Origin: Gigaspora margarita
Lineage: Eukaryota; Glomeromycota; Glomeromycetes; Diversisporales; Gigasporaceae
NCBI GenBank assembly: GCA_009809945.1
Contig: WTPW01000029.1
Span: 365,399-429,398 of the forward strand
DNA length: 64,000 nucleotides
Reading direction: 5' to 3'
Within the stretch, counting starts at the first letter, position 1. Each line of letters opens with the position of its first letter. Shown here piece by piece: positions 1 through 12,191 of the stretch. A program made the translations under genes and the position numbers. The notes beneath the pieces are model-generated. The model was not told the origin of the DNA, searched no databases, and worked only from the letters and a program-made list of their open reading frames with translations.

Positions 1-48
1 AAAACAGACAAGCGAATCCCTACTTTCGACATGAAATTGTGATTTTAG

Positions 49-142
49 CAACGGCGACTCCAAGAATAATAACTCCAACAGCCTCGGTGACAACAGCTCC
101 AATAACGATGACTCCACGATGAAAAAACAACTAAATACCTGA
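49..142 (+). CDS. possible 3' terminal exon of a gene lying to the left (partial)
   Basis: After a TTTTAG acceptor-like site an open frame of 31 codons runs to a TGA. It is rich in Asn, Ser and Asp codons and ends in MKKQLNT. Asn/Ser-rich tails are common on proteins of AT-rich fungi. No domain is recognisable and the upstream exon is outside or unresolved, so this is only a candidate. It could equally be non-coding sequence with a codon-like triplet bias. Confidence 0.2.
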
Positions 143-1799
143 AAAAAAATGAAAGGTTAGTTGAAAGCGTATAAAAGAAAAAAAATTAATATTAGCTGTT
201 AGGGGCAACAAGAAGATTATCCAATCATCACTAATAATAATTAACATGATGATCGTCTGGGGTAGGGTCGGTGAGTTGGAGTCCACGTGACCCAGAAAAT
301 CTCACCTACATCCTGGCACTCTCATTATTATTGGCATTTAAAGAATATTATTATAACTGTTTAATTTATTAAAAAAAACCTTTTAATTAGATCCTGATGA
401 CTATAAAACTGCTATCATTTTAAGCAAAATTATCTGGTTCCTTTGAAATTAAAATTATACCAAGAAAAAAATGGGTACTATTAATAATTATTTATAAATA
501 TTACTCTTGTTATTATTTTTTATAATCTTTTAATTCTATTTTGCTTAATAGAATGATTGGAATTGGATATTGTACAAAACAAAGTGATAAAAACATAGAT
601 GATTCAAATTATATAAATAATATACTCATGCCTGGTAATAGCATTTTTTTTATTTTTTTATTACTAAATTATAAGATTGTACTTGCTTATTCTGTTTTGG
701 AACCAACCCAGTTAGATTAAAATCCTAATGTTCTTTTACTAACACTTTTTCACCTTCTGGTTCCAGGCATTTACGAACATTAACTTAGAAATAGCCACAA
801 GTACTATGATGTAATATAGCAAAATTCAATAAAAAAAAGTTATATTATTGAAAATTGTTCTATGTAATAATATGATGATCAAAAGAAAGACCTTGATTAG
901 TGCTTGTGTATTTATTAAATAGTGTCAAAAATTTTACAGATTCATAAAAAAAATCAATATCAATATGTTAGTGTGATGATAATAAAGATATATAATAAAA
1001 AGTATGGCTATTTACTTTAAAGCTACAAGGTCTTGATAAGCAAGTACAAAAAACAGTGGTTCAAAGCAATAAAGTTGTTAGCTAAAATGATCGATTCCCT
1101 GAACTAATAAATTAAGTGCTCATACTAGTAATGTGGTAGAACTGTCAAATGATTCTGTAACTAGTTATAATATAAGCCTTAGCTGTTTCAAAAGTTACAG
1201 CAATCATTGGGATGATTCTACACTAACTCATACCTGATTAAAAAAAACTTTTTGCTTTTCATTATATTTATCTAGTATATTATTCTTGCAGAGTAATGCT
1301 GCTAACGCTAAGCAATTAGTATAGTATTTTTGCAAGTATATCAGCTAATAATAAATTTTATTCTTTTTTAAAAACTCAAGGAAATCAACATAGAGTTCTT
1401 ATAAAGTTGACTAGCCACCTTTGAACTATCAGCATATCATCATCTTCAAGGGTTTAAATCGCGGGTTGTAAGCAAATAACATTATACATTTCAATTAAAT
1501 CTGAGAAAATACATGTAAGTTCTTTTGCTGGTTGTCTTTGGAATGCTGACACTATAAAAAATATTAAAATATATAAACCAGTTAGTAAAATTAAGTCACT
1601 ATGCTTTAGTTTAAGTCAAATGAATACTCAAATTTTAGTTCTCATTTACTTTTATGGCGTGAGCTAATCAGCGTGGATTAGTGTGAATTAACTAAACTAG
1701 AAGTTCTCTAATATCGATTTATATATTTTTCTATAAGTTTTTAATAATGTATTAAAGTTGCAAAAAATTTCTGAAAAGTGTGACAAGGGGTGCATAAAG
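143..1799. other. AT-rich stretch without a recognisable gene
   Basis: No open frame with coding character, RNA gene or clean terminal inverted repeat was found. Only short homopolymer A/T tracts and simple AT repeats are visible. Confidence 0.6.
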
Positions 1800-1880
1800 G
1801 CCAATCAAATTTGTGAATTGATACACTGATCATTCCAGAACCTGATTTTCTAATTTGGTATATTCCCTGACTGTACTAGT
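1800..1880. mobile_element. relic end of the TACAGTCAGGG MITE family
   Basis: It contains a CCAATCAAATTTGTGAA block followed by a terminal stretch ending in CCCTGACTGTA. The same pair of blocks occurs near the right end of the MITE at 21638-21968 and, inverted, at 11922-12000. Only one end is left, so the call rests on those similarities. Confidence 0.45.
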
Positions 1881-2260
1881 AAAAATTTGTCAATTTTGAG
1901 ATTTTTAAAAACTATAGCAAGATTCCAATAACTGATAATAAGCAGTTTTTTTATTAAGTTAGGGGCTTCCAGAAATTACAAAATTTTTTGAAGGGTGGGT
2001 GGGTCCCAAAAATATCAGGTTATAATTATAATTCTGGTCAATATTTTATAATTCTAGCCAAAAGTATAAAATTATAAATTATTAATAACTATTGCTCTAC
2101 TGGACCGATTTAGATAATTTAACTACCAAAATGTTCATCTCATTGAGACAATTCTAGCAAGACAAAATCATTAAAATCTAATCACAAAATCCCAAGATCG
2201 TTCAAATTTTGTGTAATTTTAATAGTGATTTTTTTAGAATCACAAAGTAAATTTCTTTAA

Positions 2261-3046
2261 TATAGTCCAGTGCAGAAAGATTTGTACCTCAAAAAATTTC
2301 ATAAACTTGACTCTAAGTAAAAGTTTTTTTATTTCTGATTAATTATTAAAAATTTTTTAATATCAAATAACATAGGTTTAAATCTAACTTATTATATAAT
2401 ATTTATTGGATTAATATTGTTTTATTTTAATAATTAAGTATATACAATTCACTGTATTTGAAAAAAAGAAAAAAAAAATTTTTTGAAAAAAAGATATTTT
2501 AACTGATTTCGCAACCAATATGCAGTTTTATAAGTTTGTACTATGCAAGTACATTGATGTGCATATGATAAAGATATGGTAAAAATTGAGCAAAATTGAA
2601 TTACTTGTTGTGGCAAAATTAAGTTTTAAAGCTTGATCATTTAATTTTTTTACTATATACATGTATATGTTATGCCCCAAATGCAAATCGGCCCAGATAA
2701 CAATCTGTTCAAATTAAAAATTAATTTAGCCTGGATATTAGTGTTAGGTTAGAGTTAGATTAGGCCAGTTTTTTAATTTAACTATAAATATTGTCATCTG
2801 GGCCAATTTTCATTTGGGGCACAACATATATATAAATTACTATAGCAAATTATATAGTAAATATTTTTAACAAAAGTTACTATTAATAAATATTTTTATT
2901 TTGTCAATAAAATAATCAAAATAATTTATTTTTATTAATCTGATAACCTAATAATTATAATAGATTAAAAAAATTAAAAATTATAGTACAAAAAATATTC
3001 TAATCAGAGCTATTTGAGGTACAAATCTTTTTGCATTAGACTATAT
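2261..3046. mobile_element. MITE nested inside the 1961-3645 fold-back element
   Basis: Terminal inverted repeats of about 32 bp run from TATAGTCCAGTGCAGAAAG at 2261 to the complement ending near 3045, with few mismatches. It separates two units of the surrounding fold-back element, so it inserted later. A TA duplication is possible but cannot be proven. Confidence 0.65.
2664..2831. mobile_element. 168-bp MITE, innermost of three nested elements
   Basis: Inverted ends read GTTATGCCCCAAATGCAAAT and onwards into GGCCCAGAT. The complement at 2790-2831 has about four mismatches over some 38 bp. It lies within 2261-3046, giving three levels of nesting. Confidence 0.7.
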
Positions 3047-3649
3047 TGAATAACTTTTGATCTACTGGCCCGTTTTGGATGATTTAACTACCAAAAGGTT
3101 CATTTCAGTGTGCTGATTCAACAAGCCCAAAATTACTAAATTCTAATCACAGAATTCCAAGATCAATAAAGATTTGTATTGTTAGACAAACAATAAAATC
3201 TTTATTGATCTTGGAATCCTGTAATTAGAATTTAGTGATTTTGGGCTTGTTAGAATCATCTCACTAAGATGAACATTTTGGTAGTTAAACCATCCAAAAC
3301 TGGCCAGTGGATCAAAAGTTATTTACTATTAAAAAAATTTACTTTGTGATTCTAAAAAATCACTATTAAAATTATACAAAAGTTGAATAATCTTGGGATT
3401 CTGTGATTAGATTTTAATGATTTTGTGCTTGTTAGAATCATCTCAGCGAGATGAACATTTTGGTAGTTAAATCATCTAAATTAGTCTAGTAAAGCAATAG
3501 TTATATCAATTTCATAAATTAAACATCTGAATGGATTTTAAAAAATATAAAATTTGATTGGCTAATAGAGTATCAGGTGTGGGGGGTAGTGTGAAATTTT
3601 GAAATTTATTAGTAACAAAAAATTACATAATTTCTGGAAGCCCCTTATA

Positions 3650-4587
3650 AGATGTTAAAGCATGCAGGCATACAAACTATTACTGCTATTATAGCACTAC
3701 TAAACTAGTATACCAGGAACGAATGCAATGAGAATATGGTTTTATGCTGTTTGGAGTGGTATTTGTCCGCAAAATCTTAAGTTTGATTGGTCCACATGAC
3801 TTATTTATCAGATTTTGTTTATTTTTCATGCATGAATTCATCACAGCATTATTCTTCACATATGAATTCATCGCACCTTAAACTTGCATAGTACGTATAG
3901 ATCTACAAAATGTAAAGATCCACGCAAATACATGATTGTAGAATTATAGAATTATAGAACCAAGAATCGCAAATATGTGCAAATATCACAGCTGCAATAA
4001 CTAATGATAGTAAAAGCAATAAGTTTTGACACAAAAATTGGTAATCCGATGTAATTTAATTTGTCTGCTTACCTTATATTTGGCATTTTTCATTTTTTTT
4101 CGTAGGATTTTTTATTGGGCTGATGAATTGATAATTGCTGATCACCAAAGATTTGAGTGAAAAATTTTTTACATAATCACTAATGGTAAAGGTGTTGTAT
4201 GTTAAAATGGAATCTTAGCAGATTCACCTAGCACTATTAGCCAGAGGCATCCAAATAAAATTTATCACATGCGTGCAGCACTTCTCATTTATATTTATCT
4301 AACTATTGATTAAAGGGAGTTAGAGATAATCATACTATATCAGATATTATATTATGTGGTACAAGGATCTGGTTGCGATAGCAATACAAGGACCTCATGT
4401 TGTAATTAGGCTCAATATCTACTGAGGCACTGCAAGGACCTGTATGCCCATAGATAAAGGCGACCCAAACAACAATTCATTAACCAAATGCCTTCCTGTT
4501 GAGGGAAACTGTCAAATCTTCTCATAGCTGTAAAGAAAATCAGTTTATATGCTCATATCAATATATACGAGGGTTCATTCTTATTAT
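3650..4587. other. AT-rich stretch without a recognisable gene
   Basis: No supported gene. A block containing CTGATGAATTGATAAT near 4120 recurs in direct orientation near 5340, which marks an old dispersed repeat. Confidence 0.5.
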
Positions 4588-4711
4588 GGTACTTGCACTG
4601 CAGCTCGCAGCTGCGGAGCCAAATACAATAACTGGTCCTTGCACTGCTACTGCAGCTGTGGAGCCAAAAACAAACAATAGGTCCTTGTACTGCTAATGCA
4701 GCCGTGGAGCC
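4588..4711 (+). repeat. 46-bp minisatellite, 2.7 copies
   Basis: Units start at 4588, 4634 and 4680, each opening with GGT(A/C)CTTG(C/T)ACTGC and containing GCAGC(T/C)G(T/C)GGAGCC. It is clearly richer in GC than its surroundings. Related single motifs (CAAGGACCT) occur at 4388 and 4435. One forward frame stays open across it, but I see no support for a protein. Confidence 0.75.
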
Positions 4712-5639
4712 TTATATAACAAAACCAACACTACTTGCTTGAAATTGGGTGGGTAAGAGAGGGCGATAGAGCCAGCTTTCACAAGGCGAGCAATAGCAAA
4801 AAAAAAATATTCTTCTTCACTGATACAATTGGCCTTAAATACTTATTCTGTATCACTGGTTCATTCTTGGTTATAGCCATTATTCCTTACCTCTATCACA
4901 ATCTATTAATAATTAGCGCTTTAAAATTTTGATCCGTTCATCCTTACTATATGTGCTTAGGTAACATATTATATAACCTGTCATTTTCTCTTAGTGTAAT
5001 CGTCTTTTGCTACTTTTGCATGTTGTGTCATTATTATGCAGAAAGTGACATATAAAATTTCCTTTCAATACCCACAAAAGGAAATTTTTACTCCCGCTAT
5101 TTTTCTTATATTATATTGTATTATATTGTATTGTATTATTATATTATATTATATTATATATATTATTATAAAAAAAAAAAAAGAAAGTTTTTTATGAAAC
5201 ATAGACCCTCTTAATTATATTATGATAAATAAAAATGTAAGATTTTTGACATTTATATCTTCATCTCTATCTATATTTATGCTCATCTTCTCGAGCTTTT
5301 TTTAATATTTGTTTTTTTTTCTTCTGAATTTTTGCCGGTCTGATGAATTGATAATCGCTGATCGTCAAAGGTCATAACGAAAAGACCGTAGCGAAATCTT
5401 TTGTTACAAAAAAAAATGTTTTTTTTGTATCACATTTCCATATCTAAACATAGTAATACAGTAGTGTCATAAAAACTACAACGAAAGAATCGTGAACTCA
5501 GCCTCCTAAGCCCCCTTACCAACACAAATATTAGATCTGAACTGAATATATTGAATATGTAACATTCAGTAACTGTTAGATTTGGCAGGTGATAACACAA
5601 TATGATCATTTCACATAACTAATAAAAGCTTTAAAGTTA
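4712..5639. other. AT-rich stretch with an ATT/TATT microsatellite
   Basis: A TTATA-type simple repeat fills about 5100-5170. No supported gene. The CTGATGA block near 5340 is the second copy of the one near 4120. Confidence 0.5.
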
Positions 5640-6063
5640 ATGCATCAGCTTTGGCCCAGAGGGATCCATATTGTTGTATTAAATTCAAGATGAAACATCT
5701 AATGACATAAAGAAATGCTTTAAATCTAATACACCAGCTTCAACCCTGGAGGGGGCCCAAATTGGAGCATTAAATTCAAGACGGAACAGCTAATGACAGA
5801 AAGGAAATGTTTTAAATTTATTGCATTAACTTTGCCCAATTTAGTGCATTGAATTCAGGATGGAACACCTAATGTCAGAAAGGAAATGTTTAAATTTAAT
5901 GCATCAGCTTTGGCCNCAGAAGGGCCAAATTTNGCATTAAATTCAAGATAGAACACCTAATGACGAAAAGCAAATACTTTAAATCTAATGCACTAACTTT
6001 GNCCCGAAAGGGCCCAAGTTGGTGCATTAAATTTAGNACGAAACTTCTAATGATAGAAAGCTT
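5630..6063. repeat. minisatellite of about 80-105 bp units, 4-5 diverged copies
   Basis: Copies are recognised by TTTAAAT(C/T)TAATGCA..AGCTTTGGCCC, a GGGCCCAA-like stretch, GCATTAAATTCAAGA and CACCTAATGACAGAAAG. They start near 5630, 5711, 5811, 5889 and 5981. Four ambiguous bases (N) fall in the last two copies, consistent with assembly trouble in a tandem repeat. The minus-strand frame through it is an artefact. Confidence 0.7.
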
Positions 6064-6679
6064 AAGAAAAATTTTCTTTCCGAAATAAAAATAAGAATAA
6101 AACAAATAAATCTATTACTTTTAGCATATGGGTGGCAAAGCCACCTGCATGATCATGTTCTAGTCATAACAATAAAAATTATATACAAATCCGAAATTAC
6201 CTGTAAATACAAGCTACAGAATATTACAACAATAGTCAAAGAATAACCATAAAAGGATACATAAAAAACCTGGAATATAAACAGTCATAAATTCATTTGA
6301 TCTCACAATAATGATCACCCTGTCACTTCGTTGACAGTTTTAGTCTAAAAGAAGATGTGATAGATCACAAGTAAGATTGCAACCAATAAATAAGATGCCT
6401 AATGCTAATCATAAACTTTATTAGAAATTATCTGCTGTATGTCTACAAAGAAAGATTAGAGGATTAGCTTGATGTGCTCGCTATATTATATTAGATTATC
6501 ATATGCCTAATTAAGATTAATAGCTACATTTCTGGACCTCATAGCATTTCTCTACTTAGACATTTTTTTTATTCTGCTAATTACATCATCTAATTGCTAC
6601 ACAAAAGTTTTATAAGCCATAAAAATTAGAAATTGCCTGCGTTCCTGGTTTTTAGCGTGATAGCATCATGCAGCTACCT
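6064..6679. other. stretch without a recognisable gene
   Basis: AT-rich DNA with no supported feature. It may include eroded 5' sequence of the reverse transcriptase that follows, but no frame is convincing. Confidence 0.4.
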
Positions 6680-8148
6680 TATTTAATATCTGGCTTAATT
6701 CCCAAACAATAGAAATATGGGCACATTTTTCCTATCTCCAAAAAACCAACTTTTGATGGACATTTACACAATACTCGACCAATTAGTCTTATTGAACATA
6801 TTAAAAAATATATACTAAAATTCTCACTAATCGACTCAACTCTGTCTTTTCTTCTTACAATATCCTTAATCCACACAACTATGTTGCACTTTTTGGCAAT
6901 AGTACTATTATCCCAATTCATATTCTTAACAATTTTATTGAAGATGCAAATTGCAATCAAAAGGAGATCTGGCTTTTGTTTCAGGATATGAGCAAAGCAT
7001 ATATATGACTTAGTTAATATAGATCTTTTTATTCTATCTCTTAAAAGACTCAATATGCTAATAAATCTTATAACAACTCTTACCAAACTTCTTATACAAA
7101 GAACCAATAGAGTAATAACTAATTTTGGGCTTATGTTTTCTTATGAAGTTTACAATGAAATAGATTAGGGTAAAACTATTATACCTCTCTTTTAGTAAAT
7201 ATACTAAGATCCTCTTATTACTAAAATTCCTAATTCTTATACATAGTGTTGTACGTTTTGGCTGTCCACAGCCTTTTTTGGCTTGTCTGCATCCAAAATT
7301 GTCCAAACGTCCAAGATTGTCCAAAGCTTGTCTAGGCTTTAATAATTAATAAATCTATCTAAAAAATATATAACCATATATTTTTTAGGTACTAAACATA
7401 TTCTAGTTAAAATTAAAATAGGTTATCATAATAAAATTTTAAGTAATTTTACTTTATTTAATTGTTCAAAATTGTCCAAAAGTGTCCAAATCATTGTCCA
7501 AAGCTATCCCATGACAACACTGTCTATACAGGTTATCAATCCTTTGTATTCTGGCTCTTTAGCATTTCTCTACATACTTTTGATTCTCTACAAGTTTCAA
7601 CATCTTTTCTTGCATATATAGATGACACTTTATGGATTGCAGAATCTCAACAACAACTAGAAAATATTCTTCATATAGTATCTTCATTTTACCATATAGC
7701 TAATATTAAAGTCAATCCACAAAAATCCACTTTTGTATCCAATTCTATGCATATACCTTCTATTTCCTTTTTAAACTACAATATTCAATACAAACCTTCT
7801 ACAACACTTTTTAAATTTCTTGGATACTGGTTTTCTACTTCATCCAAATCTACAATACAGTCTAAACTAATTATCCAAGAAGCTTTTGAGCTCATCAATA
7901 TACTCAATACTAAACAAATTACTAATAAGCAAGCTTGCTATATTATTAACAATATTATTATACCTATTCTTGAGTACTGTATTCATAATATAATTCTTAC
8001 TTACTCAACATATAATAAAATTATTTCTAAATATCTTACTATTGCTAAATGCAAAGCAAGTTTAGCTAAAAGTACACCTAATAGTACTATGCTTAATCAC
8101 AATATATATAGAATCAAAAATATTTGGGGCATACAATTAGAGCTGTAA
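6680..8148 (+). pseudogene. non-LTR (LINE-type) reverse transcriptase pseudogene, interrupted by a MITE
   Basis: The forward strand encodes pieces of a reverse transcriptase in shifting frames. RPISLIEHIKK lies near 6780, FQDMSKAY (motif A region) near 6985, and the catalytic core FLAYIDDTLWIA near 7605-7640. These are followed by VNPQKSTF and FKFLGYWF, the usual order thumb-ward of the YxDD motif. The YIDD active site itself is intact. The upstream part contains stops and frameshifts, and a 277-bp MITE at 7245-7521 splits the gene between motif A and YIDD. From 7525 to the TAA at 8148 the frame is open. No endonuclease or RNase H domain is seen, so the copy is also 5' truncated. It is a dead retrotransposon copy. 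Confidence 0.8.
7245..7521. mobile_element. MITE family A, copy 1 (AGTGTTGT ends)
   Basis: Terminal AGTGTTGT/ACAACACT with an extended inverted repeat made of GGCTGTCC and several TTGTCCAA/TTGGACAA motifs. A second copy in opposite orientation at 17022-17299 is about 90% identical by eye over the full length. Both copies interrupt coding sequence. Confidence 0.85.
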
Positions 8149-8607
8149 CAGATATTATATAATATCGTGGAGGTAAGAGTAAGCCAAAGTCTTATATTAT
8201 ACATATATCCAAATATTATAAAATTAGTTATCTATCACGAGTGTCCTGTACATTTTTACCAATTATTTTGCATATGTGAAAATTAGATAGTATAAATGGT
8301 CATGATTATATATTATGAAAAATTTACAATATTGATTATATCAAACACGTGGTTAATGTTAATGGCCTTATGATATATAGTATTATATTTAATTTCTTGC
8401 TTGGTTAGTATAAGTATATAAATGTATTTTAGCCTTTAAGGGTATGTGTAATTTATCAATTATAAATAAATGATGAATTTGTTGCACATTTAATGTATGT
8501 CATAACTAATGAATTTTCTCATATTCTGATTTGGCTTTTTGGACATGGCAAAGTTAATTAAATTTTTTTAATAAAGCAGCTATCAATCAATTTGCATTTT
8601 TTTAAAG
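8149..8607. other. AT-rich flank of the retrotransposon copy
   Basis: No supported gene or clear repeat. Confidence 0.4.
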
Positions 8608-9625
8608 AATTGAGTTTCGTTCATTATGTGCATTTTGTATTTGAAATTGTATTAATTGATAATCCACCTATCAACTGAAAAGTGACGAAATGTTATGTGC
8701 TTCTATCTAAATTTTTTTTATTAATTTAATGATATATGCCCACTAATTAAAAGTTGTAGAGCTTGTTGAGATGCATCTAACAGTGAATAGATCATTCAAA
8801 TCAGCCTAGTAGATAGTAAGATATTATCAAAAAATGATTAGCTGACTATACAAAATCCTGTGAGCAGATTACATAAGAAAATTACTATAGGCGAAATATA
8901 GTGTGCTTCCATCTAAAAATTTTTTTCTTACTAAGTTAATGATACATGTTCACTAATTGAAAGTTGTATAGCTTGTTGAGATATCTAACAGTGGTTAGTT
9001 CATACAAATTGGCCTAGTATATAGCAAAATATCATCTAAAAACGATTGGCTGACTATATAAAATCTTAAACATTGCTTATATAGAGATTTTATATAGTCA
9101 GCCAATCGTTTTTTGATGATATCTCACTATCCACTAGGCTGATTTGGATGAACTAACCACTGTTAGATGTGTTTCAATAAGCTCTACAATGTTCATTTAG
9201 TAGACATATATCATTAACTTAGTAAAAAAAAATTTTAAAATGGAAGCACACCACATTTCGTCTATAGTGATTTTCATATATAATCTGTGTCATGGGATTT
9301 TATATAGTCAGCCAATCATTTTTTATTAATATCTCACCTTCACTAGACCGATTTGGATGATTTAACCACTTTTAGATGTGTATCAGTGAGCTCTACAATT
9401 TTTAATTAGTGGACATATATCATTAACTTAATAAGAAAAAGTATTTTAGATGGAAGCATACTATATTTTGTTACTCTCAGTTGATAGGTGGATTATCAAT
9501 TAACTGAGATATGGATAATATTAATAATGTGTGTTAGTGAGTCACATACTGTATATCGCCAAAATAGTAAGGTTTATAACAATATCATGATAGAAACCAT
9601 AATAATCCCAACATGAACTAATTTG
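8608..9625. repeat. dispersed repeat split by a TTAA element; relative at 59655-59870
   Basis: The flanks 8608-8655 and 9500-9625 together match the continuous stretch 59655-59870. Shared blocks are TTATG(T/C)GCATTTTGT before the break, and CTGAGATAT(A/G)GATAA, GTGAGTC(A/G)CAT(A/G)CTGT and CATGATAGAA after it. The distal copy therefore serves as an empty site for the element between the flanks. Confidence 0.7.
8656..9499. mobile_element. 844-bp fold-back element with TTAA target duplication
   Basis: Ends TTGATAATCCACCTATCAACT and the complement form an inverted repeat, flanked by TTAA at 8652-8655 and 9500-9503. The interior holds two direct copies of a unit of roughly 180 bp (about 8685-8870 and 8895-9065) followed by two inverted copies (about 9070-9240 and 9290-9470). 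There is no coding capacity. TTAA duplication is typical of the piggyBac superfamily, but the ends do not start CCC, so superfamily membership stays open. Confidence 0.8.
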
Positions 9626-10389
9626 ACCCTACTCTATTTCTATCTATCTTCTATCTATTCTATACCACCTAATTCAGAGTTTGTCCATTTAAACATTTTT
9701 GATTGGCTGCAACCAATTTTGGACTTCTAAACAAAAATAATTATAGAAATTTTGAATCTGTGTGCTTTAATGATTTTGATTGGTCGTACCTAAAAAATGT
9801 GACCTGAATGTAGAAAACTAACATAAATATGTGAAATGATTATGACAATTATCATAGCAAGTAATTATTATATCATTTTTAATAATTATAATATTTAAGT
9901 AATTATTATATTATTTTTAATGCTCTTATTAACATCCTTAAACAACTCTCAAAAATCATGAAACATTTGGACTAAAAAGTCAATCAAATGTTTTACATAT
10001 TTAAAAATATTTTGTATATATAGTCTCGAACAAATGCAAAACAAGCACAAGAACAAGAACATTTACAAATTTAAATGCAAGTGCAAGAACAAGCACAAGA
10101 ACAATTACTCACAATAAGATTAATTATCTACTAATTTCTTATATGAGTGTATAATAAACATTAAATGGCACTGCTTAATAATAAGAATAATTCAATTGCT
10201 ACGAGAAAATTTAAAATAAAATCATCAGAATTCGATTATTACAAAATTCATCATGTGTCCCACTAGAATCAACTGTAATATCGTAATAAATTCAAAATTA
10301 TAGATGGTTATAGTAACAACCAATCACATAAAGATTGATGATTATATAAATAATTTTTTTTATTTTTTAAAACCATTCGTTGCTAGGGC
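9626..10389. other. stretch without a recognisable gene
   Basis: It contains two GATTGG(C/T) CCAAT-type blocks (9701, about 9779) and a short degenerate ACAAGCACAAGAAC tandem at about 10030-10110. No supported gene. Confidence 0.5.
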
Positions 10390-11680
10390 CTTGACATTCA
10401 TATAAAGGTATCAGCTGTTCTTCGTTTTTGACATGTTATTTTTTTTATTATAGTACTTATGATCTTATTCTTTTCTTTAGTTGAACATATAGAACGTAGC
10501 TAGAACAAGCGTAGCATATTAGTTTTTTTTATTATTAGTATTATAAATCTTACGTTCTTTTTTTTAAAATGAATATAGTACTTTAGATGAACATATGGAA
10601 CATAGCTAGAATGGGTGTAGCATGTTAGTTTTTCTTTTCTTCTTTTTTCTATATACTCTATATGCTCGAAAATAAGCACCCCCTCCCAATATGTAGGGGG
10701 TGCTTATTTTCGAATAATTAATTTTTTTGAAAAATTAAAAACGTACTAATAAAAAGTTGTCCAAATAATACCAAATTTTTACTGTAGGTGTAATTTGATG
10801 CCCTGAACAACTTTACATAATTGCATATTTGAGGTTCACTTAGTAAAATTTAGACTTTTATATGTAGCGACTGTCAACGGATTTTTGAGATTTTGCAGGG
10901 TGTGCTTATTTTCAGGGGTGCTTATTTTTGGCGATTTACGGTATATATATATATATATATATATATATCTAATATTCTTCTTTTTTAGAATAAATATAGT
11001 ACTTTAGATGAACATATGAACTGTAGCTAGAACAGGCATAGCACATTTGTAGTAGTTAGTTTTTTTTATATATATATATCTAATAGTTTTTTTAAAATAA
11101 ACTTAGTACTATAGATGAACATATAGAACATAGCTAGAATGGGCATAGTATATTAGTTATTTTTCTTTTATATATATATATAATATAATATCTAATGTTC
11201 TTTTTTTTAAAATGAAGATAGTACTTTAGATGAACATATGAAATGTAGCCAGAATAGATGTAGCACATTAGTTGGTTTTTTTTTATATATATATATCTAA
11301 TGTTTTTTTTTAGAACTAATGTAGTACTTAAGATGAACATGTGGAATATAGCTAAAACAGGTGTAGCATATTAGTTTTTTTATTATATATCTAATATTAA
11401 CGTTCTTTTTTTTTAAAAAATGAATGCAGTACTTTAGACAAACGTATAGAACAGGGTATAGCACATTAGTTTTCTTTTTTCTTTTTTTTTTAATATATAT
11501 ATATATATCTAATATTCTTTTTTAAAATGTAGTACTTTAGATAAACATAGCTAGAATGGGCATAGCATGTTAGTTTTTTTTTCTTTTTTTTTATTCAATT
11601 TTTTTTTATTATATATCTAATATTAACGTTCATTTTTTTTTTAGAACAAACATAGTACTTTAGACAAACTATGTTTCATT
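10390..11680. repeat. degenerate minisatellite, about nine units of 90-130 bp
   Basis: Each unit carries TAGTACTTTAGATGAACATAT, then GAACATAGCTAGAA, then GGCATAGCA(C/T)ATTAGTT, and ends in T-rich and TATATA tracts. The array is interrupted by an unrelated MITE at 10663-10943. The minus-strand open frame inside it is an artefact of the repeat. Confidence 0.75.
10663..10943. mobile_element. MITE family B (TACYGTA / AATAAGCACCCC ends) inside the minisatellite
   Basis: Inverted ends contain AAAATAAGCACCCC on the left, and GGGGTGCTTATTTTTGGCGA followed by TTTACGGTA on the right. Relatives lie at 20952-21505 and 63072-63382. All share an interior block close to CTGAACAA(C/G)TTTAC..A. Confidence 0.7.
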
Positions 11681-11921
11681 TGTCATGGCCACTTTGTAAA
11701 GAGTGCCAGTGGCACTTTATAAACACTTGTATTTAGTAAAATTTTTAAATATTCTATTATTCATTTGGTAAAAAAATTAAAAATTCAAATATTTAAACAT
11801 TCAGTAAATATTGAATATTATATTTATCAAATTAGATCTCTAGATTGATGGGACACCCTTAATTAACAAGCCACTGCTTTTGACCCAATATTTATGACAT
11901 CAATATTATAAGTTTCACTAA

Positions 11922-12010
11922 TACAGTCAGGGCATATACCCGAAATTGAAATCAATGATCTAAAATGATCTATAAAATTTGGCGAAATTTGATTGGCTGT
12001 CACATTTTTT
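11922..12010. mobile_element. relic end of the TACAGTCAGGG MITE family
   Basis: TACAGTCAGGGCATATACCC at the left is followed by AAATTTGATTGGCTGT. This matches, inverted, the right end of the MITE at 21638-21968. The opposite end was not found. Confidence 0.5.
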
Positions 12011-12191
12011 TGCGTCTTTTTCTCTGTTTTCTCACAAAGGTTTCACAAAATTTTTACATTCGCTTGTGACTAAATGATATTCGAATAGTTAATATAAAAC
12101 GTCTACTTTCGATCATTCCATTTAATCACAAATTATAAATTGATCTAAAAAAAGTAAGTAAAACCCTAAAATCGGGATTTTTTAACAAAAT

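Larger units (their letters stand above)
1961..3645. mobile_element. 1.7-kb fold-back element with nested inverted repeats
   Basis: The ends are an 18-bp perfect inverted repeat, AGGGGCTTCCAGAAATTA at 1961 and its complement ending at 3645. Inside, the segment around 2089-2255 is repeated inverted at about 3330-3505. The segment 3052-3175 is inverted at about 3190-3320, with the centre near 3185. This gives an A-B-B'-A' arrangement of related units, all carrying a CCGATTT/GATGATTTAACTACC-like block. Two smaller elements sit inside and are listed separately. No coding capacity was seen, so it is non-autonomous. Interior units resemble those of the element at 8656-9499. Confidence 0.75.

Noticed and set aside
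5335-5400. CTGATGA followed by GAAA, suggestive of a hammerhead ribozyme (also near 4120)
   Set aside because: Stems I, II and III cannot be formed in the right order around the core; the shared block is better explained as a dispersed repeat.
6679-7324. Minus-strand frames of 142 and 88 codons
   Set aside because: Antisense to the reverse transcriptase pseudogene, whose plus-strand motifs are clear.
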